The notes under the pieces: model-generated | The model's database searches: none | Told to the model about the DNA's origin: nothing | Seen by the model: the letters and a program-made list of their open reading frames with translations, nothing else | Position numbers and translations under genes: made by a program | NCBI RefSeq assembly: GCF_008831285.2 | Contig: NC_045140.1 | Span: forward strand, 26,802,131-26,866,130 | Reading direction: 5' to 3' | DNA: 64,000 bases | From: Nymphaea colorata | Taxonomy: Eukaryota; Streptophyta; Magnoliopsida; Nymphaeales; Nymphaeaceae | In this document: piece after piece, positions 24,616 to 34,883 of the stretch | Layout: each line of letters starts with the position of its first letter | How positions within the stretch are numbered: position 1 is the stretch's first letter

Positions 24616-27600
24616 TGTGTCTGATGGCTGTGTATCTTTCAGCTTCAAAATGGTGCAGATACGTGGGTGAATGAGTTTGCAAAAGAACAAAACCAGTTTG
24701 GTAGTACAAATGATCAGTGGGTGGATGAGTTCTCCAAGCTGAATATCAATGACTGGGCAGAAGAATTCAATCGTGGGGTTGCAGAGGGAGCCTTTGATAG
24801 TACTGCAGATAACTGGGCTGATGCTTATGATAAGTAAGTTCATTCTTTCGTCTTTCTTAGTACATTCCAAGTTATAGTTGGAATCTATGTAACATGGACT
24901 CTTTAAGGAGGTCATCATGCCTGTGTTGCACCTGCATGAGTGCTGGTGCTGTTTTGACTCACCTATATATATGTGTGTGTGTGTGTGTGTTTGTGCATAT
25001 ATCGACACGTAGTGTTCCTGCAACCAAGGTTTTTGAAATTGCACTGTACCCATGTACACATCCACACCCGTATCCATGTGGCATAGGTTGAATGGTTGGT
25101 TCAATGGAGTTTAGGTTGCATCAGTTGCGTCCTTTTGTCTCGGTACCCCATCCTACAAACAAAGTTAAATGGGGAAAAAGCAATAGTCAAGTCAATCTAA
25201 AAGGACCATAAACTGTTTGCAAAAGCCATCATAAACCCCTTGCCGCACCATAAACTGCATCTTGATGGCAGGTGGGGGAAATCCCCCCCTGCCTCTTTGA
25301 GAAGCGAGAGGCCGTCGCCTCCTCCATTGCCTCCTCCGCCAGCCTACCCTTGCCGGCAGACCATCTGCCTCCCTAGTGGCGTGCCTCGTGTCGTGGGGTG
25401 TTTTTTTTTGTTAATCAAAGAATAGGCCGTCCACATGGACAGCCCAAACCAGCTGAGTGATCCGCTCGACTGGTATTCGGCGTTAGGAAAAACGCTTTCT
25501 CTCTCTCTCTTGATATATATATATATGCACACCCAAGAGCGGGTGCCTTGGCCTCCTTAAAGACTTTGTATTCCATAGGTAATATGTATCTCACAAGATT
25601 CTTGAGTTTCTAAGTGCATATTTCCTTGTTTTTCTAGCGGTATTTTCTCTTCGGAATTTTCATAAGTCATGGAAAGTTTTGACCGGGCAGAGAATTAGAT
25701 TGTACTCTTTTGCATGTGCAGGTTCGTTGAAGAGCAAATTGCAGCTGGCCAGCAGAAGTCAGATTCTTCAAGAATGATCTATGTTTTCTCGGACCAGAAT
25801 CCATATGTTGGGCACCCTAATCCGCTGAAAGAAGGACAGGAACTATTCCGCAAAGGTCTTCTAAGTGAAGCTGTGCTTGCTTTGGAAGCTGAGGTTTTGA
25901 AGAATCCTGATAATTCTGAAGGTTGGAGATTGCTTGGAATTACGCATGCAGAAAATGATGATGATCAACAGGTAAATTCTCAACAATGACTTTCTAAGTA
26001 ATGAAGTTTTATCACCATACTGTTCATTATATATGTATATATAGACTTCAGAGTGTCCAATCAGTAAAACTACAGAAGAACACTAAAAGTATTGGAACAT
26101 AATAAATAAAACGAAAAGGATCAATAATATAGCTATATAAGAAATTCCAAGTAATAAATAAAATGAAAAGCATAAAAAATATAGCTATATAAGAAATTCC
26201 AAGTTTTAGCTAGAGGTTTAAATGTTGATGGCTGTCCACAACTAGATTTCAAATAAAAACTTCAAGTGTCAAGGGTCAATTTGATCCAAGGCTCATGAAC
26301 AAAACTCCCGAGAGGAAACAAATGATCTGATTTTCTGATGGCTGAGAAATTAAAAAGTTAATTGGGCTTTCTAGTCTGTACTACTTAATCAATAGCTTAG
26401 AGAGGAAAGCACGATCTAAGATTCTAATGATCTCAAAATGATTTCTGTCCCAAATGTCTGCTATTTATGAAGTTGTATATGAAGTATGAAAAGCTTTGTG
26501 GTCCTGCCTGCAAAATGGGGCTGGATACTCTTGTTATGTGGGGTAATGACTTGTATTTTTGTGGCTTCTTGGTAGGATTATGATGCTTCAATCATCTGTA
26601 AATGAAGAGAGAAGGCCATAACTTATTGGTCTTCTCTATATTAGAAAAGAATGGTAGCTGTATTGAAAAAGATTGTAGCTCTTCAATTTATTTTTTTGTT
26701 GTTTTCCCATAAATTCTGTTTCAAAGACTAATGCCAACTCTGTTAATCATATGGTTAAGATGTTTGTGTTTCTATCAACAGTTTGAGTGAATGGCGTTAT
26801 AAGTTCTTATCTTATTGTGTTTTGATTACCAAAAGGATATTTTGTGTGCAAGCTCACAATATTGTTATGTCATGTCTGTTACCTTTGTTAGTATGTATTT
26901 CATCATTTTTTCCCTTTTTTAAACGTGTACAAACACCAGAATTTTGTTGAATGAGTAAGAGTTCTTATTTGTGCAGTTGAAACCTTGTGAATGTTTTACA
27001 TAATTGTGTTGCCTCCGCCCTTGTGTCATGTCTTGGCAAGTAGATCAAAGCAATTTATGCAGACAATATGTGTCATGCCAAAAAGTTGTGTTGCATCAGG
27101 GATCAACAATTTACTGGGGTGGTTATGCTGTGCAATGACAATATCCTTTTGACTTTGAAAGATGCTTGGTCCTGAACAAAAGTTCTGAGCACGGTTCCTA
27201 TTTTTCTGGAAGTTAGTGAGATTTTGTTTTTTCATCATCCTAGAGGATTTAATGACTAGATGATGAATTGCCACATTTTCTATGATTAAATATAAAACAA
27301 ATGGAGGATGTAAAGTTGCCCTTTTCTCCCATTTCTCAATGTTGGTCTCTTATAAATATTCTTGACTTGCATCCCTGCAGGCTATTGCATCAATGATGCG
27401 TGCAATGGAAGCCGATCCAAATAATTTAGAAGTGCTTCTTGCTCTTGGTGTGAGTCACACTAACGGTAAGACGTGTGCTTCATCATTATCAGCTGCTGTG
27501 ACATAATTGTCAGTCACTGACGTTAGGCTTTTGGGATATGTGCAGAGCTTGAGCAATCAGCGGCATTGAAATATCTGTATAGGTGGCTTCAGCAGCACCC

Positions 27601-30600
27601 AAAGTATGGGAGTCTCGTCCCACCAGATCAAACAGATAAACTCTATCATAATGATGTAAGAAGCTAATGTTTATTTCCAACTTTAATCTGTTGAAAGTAA
27701 TCCAAATTCTATGGTTAAGGTATCTTGAACATGTCTTAGATTGTTTCCCCCATTTACAAGGATGATTAACTAATGGCAAAATCAGATGGTGAGTATATAT
27801 TAATGTAGAATGTATTTGCTGCTTGATGTGTTTTTATGCATATGGTAAAGTGTGCTTGTTCTTTGCCTGATTGTGTAGGTAGTGTATGTCCTATGTTGCA
27901 ATATTGGGATTATCTGATGGGTTATATTCAAAATGATAATCAACATGTTTACTCAGGCAATTCAGCTTTATCGATAGCCACAAAATATCGTTCTTGTGCT
28001 TTATCTATAAGGTTTTTCTTGGGGATTTTTCAGCAAAACTGTTTTTGGGAAAATCTTGGAATTTTTTTTATAAGAAAGTGAAAAAATCCTAAAAATTAGA
28101 AAAATAAATGAGAAACTAATGAAAAGTCAAAAAGCATCTAGGTAAACTGATAAAGAGTAAACATGATGTTTTTGTAATGATAAAAATAACCTAACAGCGC
28201 TTTACCCTTGAATGACAAAGGATAAGTTAAAAGAAGAGGAAGTAACAATGGAAGAGAAATTTTAAAAAAAAAAAGTCAGATATCACATGCTCCTTACTTG
28301 ACATAAAATGAAAAAAAAAAAAAAAAAAAACAAATGGGTGTCCTGCAGCCTCCCCAGCAATGTGGCAGCCTCATCTTTTTATGTTTCAAATGAAAGCCAA
28401 TTGAATGCTAGGGCTTAAAAGCCCTGAAGAAGTTTTAAGTTCCCTTTTTGCCATTAAAAAGGGATTACATGTTCAAGAATGCCTCTCTTGGCTCTCTGTT
28501 CGTCTCAGATTGTCCCTTTTTAAAGAAGAAAAGCACCATTTGCATGATAACACATTAAAAAAAAATTACATTAAAAAAAAGTTCGACATGTCATCAATAC
28601 CCTCAGTTCAGCGTGTGAATAGAATACTCAAAAAACCGTGAAAAAACTGCGGTAAGTTCATATTTATCTTTTTTCAAAATATTGCATTGTTTTCATTTTT
28701 TTGGTTAATATTGCAATATTTTCAAAAATAGGAATATTACGATATTTATGGCTAAGGCTTCATTATTCTCTGGTTGGACTTGTCAAAGGGGAAGGTGGCT
28801 AATTGATATGCAATAATTTGGATATTTCTCTATATCTGGTAGTCTAATCCTAAACTTCCTAGCTCTACAGTTTAATACCATCCAGGTCTTCAGGAGTTTT
28901 TCAGGCCGAAGATCTTGTGATCTTCTCACATGGTGCATTAAAAGAGATGTTATAACCTTTTGAAAAGAAAGCATTGAGTTTTGCTGCAAGACTGAACACT
29001 TAGACGTATGCTGATTTCTTCAGCAGCAAGAGTGCAAATTCAGTTTACAATTTTATTCACTATTTTTCCATCTCTATGGTTCAATCCTGGATGCCATTAC
29101 TGAGATGTTAATCATGGAACTAGCATTTTGTTTGACTTGTGGCAATAGATGAAGTAAAAGTGTAAAACCTTATGATGAGGCCTTCAAGTTAAATTATTGG
29201 CAAGAGTTGTTCCTTGGAAGTGGTTGGTAATTAGACATATGTATGGTCTAGATTTTTAACGTGAATGAGGCATCGTATTATGAGGAAATAGAGGTTTCAG
29301 CTTTGGAGACTATCTGTTACCGATAATTTTGTCAACCAGAAGATATTTGGAAGATTTCATACTTTGTGCACCTCAAAGTCCTGAAACAAAGAACGTTTTG
29401 GATTTCAATCTTCACGCTGCAACTCTGGTCCTCTTGCTGAACAGTTTGTTCATCTTTTAGACATGCCATCATTCATGTTGAGAGGAATTGCTTGAGCACG
29501 TTCAATGGGTTGAAAGAAGTGGCAAAAGGAGGGGAAAGAACTTCAAAAATTCATGTGAACTTTTCTAAAATTCATGGTATGTTTGTAGACAATATAACAA
29601 CTGTGCTGTTGAAAAACCATCTTCCTAACTGTAGTATCAACAATATTGATGTGTGCTTTTCTCAGTCCATAAGAATGGTCTATCCTTCTGCTTCAACAGG
29701 TATCACTTCTGGGATGCAGTTTGAGTGGCATGTCAAGCCTTTTCTTCCACAACGAGATCTAGAGATGCTCAGTAGTTTTGTTTATCATAGACATAATATG
29801 CTTAATTAGATCGTAGTAGTAATAGAGTATGTAATTTATTTTGAACATGTTTGGTGTCAGTTTTATTTTGTAGCTAACTCACATGTTATCCTGCATGCAG
29901 GTAGCTCTGCTATTCAATGAGGCTGTTCGAATGTCCCCCGAGGATGCTGATGTCCATATAGTTCTTGGGGTCCTCTATAACTTATCTAGAGAATATGACA
30001 AAGCTATCTCATCCTTCCAACAAGCACTAAAGCTAAAACCACGTGATTATTCTCTTTGGAACAAGCTTGGTGCAACTCAAGCAAACAGTGTTCAAAGTGC
30101 TGATGCCATATTTGCTTATCAACAGGTAGTTGACTAGTTCTTAGTCATGTCTATTTGTTTTTGTTTTTTTTTGTTTTTTTTTAATTCTAAAGCAAATTGC
30201 AAGTTGTCACAAAAATGTATTTTCCTTACCTGCTTTATCTTTTATTCAGTGGTTTATCAAGAACAAGAAAACTAAAAAAAGATGCTCGTTAAATATGCTC
30301 TCCAGCATATTTTATGGTTGATTGTGTTAAATTTCCTTTTTCTCTTAGTTTGTAACTGCAACTTGGTTAAGGTTGGAAGAGAACTGCACTTTGCTATCCT
30401 GGAGGAAAAGTTCTTTTAAGTCGCTCAATGTATTACTGGAAGATGGAAAGCCACATACAGATAAAGAATAATTCAGTTCTTGCGTTAAGATCTGCACTTT
30501 GTGCAATGCCTAGGAGTTGGCCAGGACATGCTTGTATGTCCCAGGCAGCAAAGATCTTCACAAGATAACATCTTACATATATTAAAATGCTAGTAGGTCA

Positions 30601-33004
30601 ATCTGAGTGGGATAGGTTCAGCACCCCTGCAGTGTTTTTAATCTTTACTGCTTGCCATATCTACCTATAGAAACTAAAACAACCTTTACTGTGTCACTCA
30701 GGGAGGGTTTGCCTGTAAATTTATGATTGCTAACCAGTTACCAAGCTCTCTCGCTCTCTCTCTCTCCCCCCTCTCTTTCTCTTAATCCTGCTTGATGCAA
30801 TAAACATGGGGTTGATGATGTCCTTTATATTCACATGTAGACATACTCAGCATACACAGCACATATAGATATTATGTGCATGCATGCGTTGTGTCTGTGA
30901 TTTTGTGTTTGTGCTTTCAGCTGCCCCCCCGCAATGTAAAACAATAGGAATTACCTCATGACAACCTCAGATTTAAAAATTGGATGTTTCAATACTTAAG
31001 CAATTCATTTTCATAAAAGAAAAAATTAACGGTAAATATATGTTTGAACTACATAAACTACATAGATAATATGGTGATATTGTAATATTACTGCTAAATG
31101 TTGCTATTTTTATATCTTTCTCCTTGTGGATGTTTTAAGATCAATATACTTTTGAAGTATGACTTCTATTCTGAGAGTGTGCTTTCGTATTTCTGAGTGC
31201 ATATATGCTTGTCAGCATGAAGGCTCATGCTATCTGTATCCTAATGCCCAAACGTTAAAATTAGCCTTATGGGAATAAGCTGCTGTCATGAATTATTACA
31301 CTACCATTCACCAGCGACGGGTTTAAGTGTTTAGTTGGTAGAAGAACCTTTGATCTTCTTCTCAAACGTTGTTCTTGAACAGCCATTTGGTGTTAGAGAT
31401 TTTGATTGATTTGCATTGTTGGACAATCTTGTGGGAATCCATTTTGCTCGTTCTTCAATCCTTGATAAATTTTGTCGAGTACTTTGTATACCTGGCTAAT
31501 TTTTTTTTCTTCTTTTTTCCCATGTAGGCACTAGATTTGAAGCCCAACTATGTTCGTGCATGGGCAAATATGGGTATTAGTTATGCTAATCAGGTTTGTT
31601 ACTCTTACATAATTCTTTGTGAATACTATTGGTAACATAGTGCACTTGATTTTAAGCCCAACGATGTTCATGCATGTATTTTTGAATGCCATTGGAATGT
31701 AGCCATCATGTGTAAGATTTCTATAGCTTATTCTTTTTCATCTCTGATTTCAATATCTAGTTTCTAGATCAAAATGCATAAAAGGGGCTGGAACATATCT
31801 TTTCAATGTATGCTCTCTCTACCTTCGATATGTCAAAACAGTGTAATCGCTCAATTATAAATTGAAACTCTTGAGATTTAGACCAGTCTATCTACCTCTT
31901 ATTGATACAAATTTGAAACCTCATTTATAGTTATCTAAGACAGAACCTTAACTAAGTTTCAGTTTCACTTGTGACTTTGTCTCTACATACTGACTAATGC
32001 ATAACTGACATTATGAACTGTTGATGCCTTCTCAAGTTGTATGCGTGTGTTTGAATCTGTGTGCCTTTTTAACCCTTGATGAAAGGAATTGGTTTAGTGC
32101 TGAATAGGCTGTTAGAACTTGCATATGATTCAACTAAAACACTACTTAAACTGAGAAGTTAATCCAAAACGGCTTTCTTAAAGATAGTAGATTACTTCAT
32201 AAAAAGATAATACCAAGGAATGTGTATGAAATGGTTTCATGGGATTCGGTTAGATGTCCTGATAGTAGGATATCATTGAGAAATCGGAATCAGTGTTATC
32301 AAAGTATGGTTATTCCTGTGGAATGGGTCTTCATGTTGGTATCTTATTGAATATAAAGTGCTGACATTGTTCTGGCCAAACGTTTCAATCTTTAGGAAGT
32401 ATGGTAGGACTGTCGTTGCTGTTCTGAGTTTAACAGTGACTCTTTCATACTATAAAATGGGAAGTTACATGTGTCCATGTTATTATGTTTCGTGACACAA
32501 TCATCTTATGCAAGTTGATATGTTTGCTCTGTCAATTTGATTTTCAAAATTTTCTTGAAGTGTATATAGCATGTCTTTTCTGCCTGACCATTAAATAACC
32601 ATGGTCTTATTTTGCATTCAATGGTTTGTCTAACCTTGCTTATTCATGTTCAGGGGCAGTATGAAGAATCTATTCGATATTATGTCAGGGCACTGGCAAT
32701 GAATCCCAAGGCAGAAAATGCATGGCAATATTTACGGATTTCTCTTAGGTTTGTGTGTGTGTGTGTGTGTAAAGAAAGAAGCTAAAGCGATTAATTCATT
32801 TCTGACACGAGGAAACGTTTTCTGAGTGTTGATTCTTATCTCGGTTCTCAACTAGATGTTAATTCGTGCCGTAAATTGGATTTGCCTTAACTTTTTCCTT
32901 TTCTTCTTTGCCTGGCTTCTCACAGTTGTGCTTCTCGAAATGACATGTTGGAAGCGTGCAATTCAAAGAATCTTGATGCTCTTCAGAAGGAGTTTCCCTT
33001 GTAA
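16853..33004 (+). CDS. PEX5: PEX5, PTS1 receptor for peroxisomal matrix protein import (15 exons, 752 aa)
   Basis: Coding exons: 16853-16975, 17680-17802, 17878-18064, 18757-18950, 19053-19304, 22964-23083, 23653-23811, 24643-24833, 25722-25971, 27381-27465, 27546-27655, 29901-30125, 31528-31593, 32654-32748, 32926-33004; phases agree throughout. The protein is the cytosolic receptor that binds C-terminal SKL-type signals and docks at the peroxisome through PEX14/PEX13. Cys13 matches the N-terminal cysteine monoubiquitinated for receptor recycling. Residues 174-209 (starting PVLGLSESDKR) sit where plant PEX5 binds PEX7 for PTS2 import. Nine WxxxF/Y motifs begin at W258, 274, 287, 367, 382, 394, 412, 424 and 444, the number known in Arabidopsis PEX5. 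TPR repeats fill about 470-745 and the protein ends KEFPL. Length is close to Arabidopsis PEX5 (728). Intron 6 starts with GC instead of GT. Introns 5 (3.7 kb) and 11 (2.2 kb) are long; intron 5 holds transposon remnants. Confidence 0.96.
20105..20187. repeat. compound (TA)n(GA)n microsatellite
   Basis: TA from 20105 to 20150, then GA from 20151 to 20187, in PEX5 intron 5. Confidence 0.93.
20428..20510. repeat. compound (CT)n(TA)n(TG)n microsatellite
   Basis: A CT run, a short TA run and a TG run of about 20 units follow each other in PEX5 intron 5. Confidence 0.92.
20708..21228. mobile_element. foldback MITE-like element with ~180-bp inverted arms
   Basis: The arm at about 20708-20893 reads, on the opposite strand, as a diverged copy of 21045-21228. 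Matching blocks include atgagatgcctatgag with its complement catagg...catctcat, and gaacacatat with atatgtgttc. By eye the arms agree over most of their length with scattered substitutions. About 150 bases of unique spacer lie between them and I see no coding capacity. Long arms with a short centre fit a foldback or Mutator-like MITE. I could not define exact ends or a target duplication because the right end runs into a separate palindrome. Confidence 0.6.
21217..21278. repeat. 62-bp near-perfect palindrome
   Basis: Two 29-base arms (21217-21245 and 21250-21278) are reverse complements with a single mismatch, separated by 4 bases. The arm begins taagtggataaaggggactg. It overlaps the right edge of the foldback element and would form a strong hairpin in DNA or in the PEX5 pre-mRNA. 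Confidence 0.9.
21866..22455 (+). mobile_element. degenerate DNA-transposon remnant (possibly hAT-like)
   Basis: The left part (21866-22015) is packed with inverted CGTATCG/CGATACG motifs such as cgtatcgtacgatatggg. Similar motifs recur at about 22430-22465 (tacggtacgctacagcg). Between them, 22067-22138 can be read as a short acidic tail (QETWDGEINEEN, then DDDANDEYYR and a stop), which resembles the acidic C-termini of hAT transposases, followed by an AT-rich region like a 3' untranslated region. No full transposase domain is present. The class assignment is inference. Confidence 0.35.
23914..24070 (+). repeat. dispersed duplicate, copy in PEX5 intron 7
   Basis: About 157 bases are closely similar to 33474-33632, just downstream of PEX5 and in the same orientation. 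A shared block of 20 bases is ttttgctgaagaaggcactg. Similarity starts at aaaagtrgatcttgtatac and stops near ggggaa/ggggag. It has no coding content. Confidence 0.85.
24561..24620. repeat. (GA)n-(TG)n microsatellite next to the PEX5 exon 8 acceptor
   Basis: About 26 GA units followed by a short TG run end some 20 bases before the acceptor AG at 24641-24642. The run occupies the interval where the branch point would normally lie. Confidence 0.93.
26101..26204 (+). repeat. two-copy 52-bp tandem repeat in PEX5 intron 9
   Basis: Units 26101-26152 and 26153-26204 both begin aataaataaaa and end with tatagctatataagaaattc-type sequence, with only a few differences in the middle. Confidence 0.9.
27656..29900 (+). 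other. PEX5 intron 11
   Basis: A 2.2-kb AT-rich intron. It contains A-rich runs (about 28310-28330) and a 105-residue open frame at 29492-29809 with no recognisable domain, which I do not call a gene. The flanking exons join in phase 0 as HND/VALLFNEA, as expected for the family, so no coding exon is missing here. Confidence 0.8.
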
Positions 33005-33473
33005 AGTTAGAACCTGTTGATGATGCATTTATATGTCGCCGAGCGCTTCTCTGCCTTCATGGGCTTTTAGATAAAATTAGCCGCTGCTGAAGATGAACCA
33101 TCAAAGAAGTATTAATTCCTTCAACAAGAGCCTGGCAAATGGTTTTGTTGACTTCGAATGAAAGGCGAGTATCCTGCAATATCTATCTTTGTAGCCATGA
33201 ATGGACGTTTTATCGTAAAGAAAGGAAGAGAAGATCAGCATCAGCTCCATATACATGCACCGCTGAACCCGAGGGAGCGCTCGTCAGTTCGATGAGTTAC
33301 CGATTCAATGTACAGTCAATAATGATCACATATTTGTGACGTTGAGTGAAAACCGCCTTTGCAGAATTCCTTGCTGCTGCCTGAGGATTCTGTAGGAGAA
33401 ATTTGTTTCTCGCAAAGCAATAATGTGTTCATGTGACCATAAATTCTTATCAATAGATTAAGTAAATGCTAGA

Positions 33474-33632
33474 AAAAGTAGATCTTGTATACATACTTAA
33501 TGTTCAGCATTTGCAATATCTATGCCCACCCGTAATGTTTTGCTGAAGAAGGCACTGAGTGTATAAGCAAATTCTAAACTGAAAGAAGAATTTGTATATG
33601 ATTTAAAATAATCAAACTATATTTGCTGGGGA
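33474..33632 (+). repeat. dispersed duplicate, copy downstream of PEX5
   Basis: Partner of 23914-24070 in PEX5 intron 7, same orientation, about 85-90% similar by eye. It starts about 470 bases after the PEX5 stop codon. Confidence 0.85.
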
Positions 33633-34780
33633 GGATGTGCCTACTGTCTCCCCTTCCTATCTCAAAAGGTGGATTTATCAGTGCTCGTGACTGCCATCTT
33701 GTTCCGACATTTGCAAGCCACAGACGTCGAATCCCACAGCTCGGGCATTTCTCTTCTTTTGCAGACGCCAATTAGAAACTTGGAGTTACCTGCAGCAAGG
33801 TTGAAACTGGAAGAGGAGACAGAAAAGGGTTCTACAAACTGGAAGCAGTTTGTCATTTTATAGCCCATATGAAATCCATTCGTACATTTAAATTTTGGCT
33901 GCATCTGTTTCACTACAGTTGATTGATGGTCTCTCAGCTCCATTTTTTGTTTTCTTTGCGGTATCGTTCGTGAGGGAGAAAAAAAAACAAGGTCTCAAGC
34001 TACGTGTTCCTAGCTGCCTGTAGTTGGTAAAACCCTTGATGTTCCCCACAGGCCACATCAATCGCGTGAGTACACTCAGCTTTGGCCTTCAGGCAAGGAC
34101 ATCCTCCCCTCCTCCAGGTTGTTGGTGTATTTGATACGACTCTGCGACCTTGGTCATGGTGGTATGATTCGTTGCCCCTATACGATGAGTAGAACCCTTG
34201 TGATCCTGATTGGCCTTTGTGGCACCATGCCCCTATCGCAACGGTTGTTTCACTTCACTTACGAGGATTGGTGTGCAATGGTGTTATATATAAAATGGCA
34301 GTAATGCCTTCAAATGACAGCTATTTCTTCACCACACACACACACAATAATATATACATATATATGAACTGAAATCCAATCCTCCTGTCATAGGATACTC
34401 TAGACTCTCACATGTAGCCCGATGTAGACCAAGCATCCGGACAGCCAGAAAAATTCATATCATATATATAGATATATATATACACACACTTGTAAGATGT
34501 TAGTAAACAATAAATTTGTTGCTAAAAACACCATAAACCGCCAATGAAAGTACATGAAGCTTTTGTTGCATCATATATATTAACCAATACTTTTTAGATG
34601 ACTTTTTTGACAATAAATATTTAATTTTTAACCATCTGGCTGGCATCCAATAATTGGAGCTTCCTTCTAATCAGTTTGAATAAATGATTATTAATAGAAT
34701 TTACATTTACTTAAGTCATACATACACACATTTCATCAAATGGTTTAACTGACTATTAATAGCTTTTACATCTACTTTAT

Positions 34781-34883
<103 letters not shown>

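Noticed and set aside
29492..29809. 105-codon frame in PEX5 intron 11
   Set aside because: It lies between two correctly joined PEX5 exons, has no domain and has ordinary intronic composition.
33669..33943. Open frames on both strands downstream of PEX5
   Set aside because: No recognisable protein. The region is adjacent to the duplicated non-coding segment, and the frames are short.
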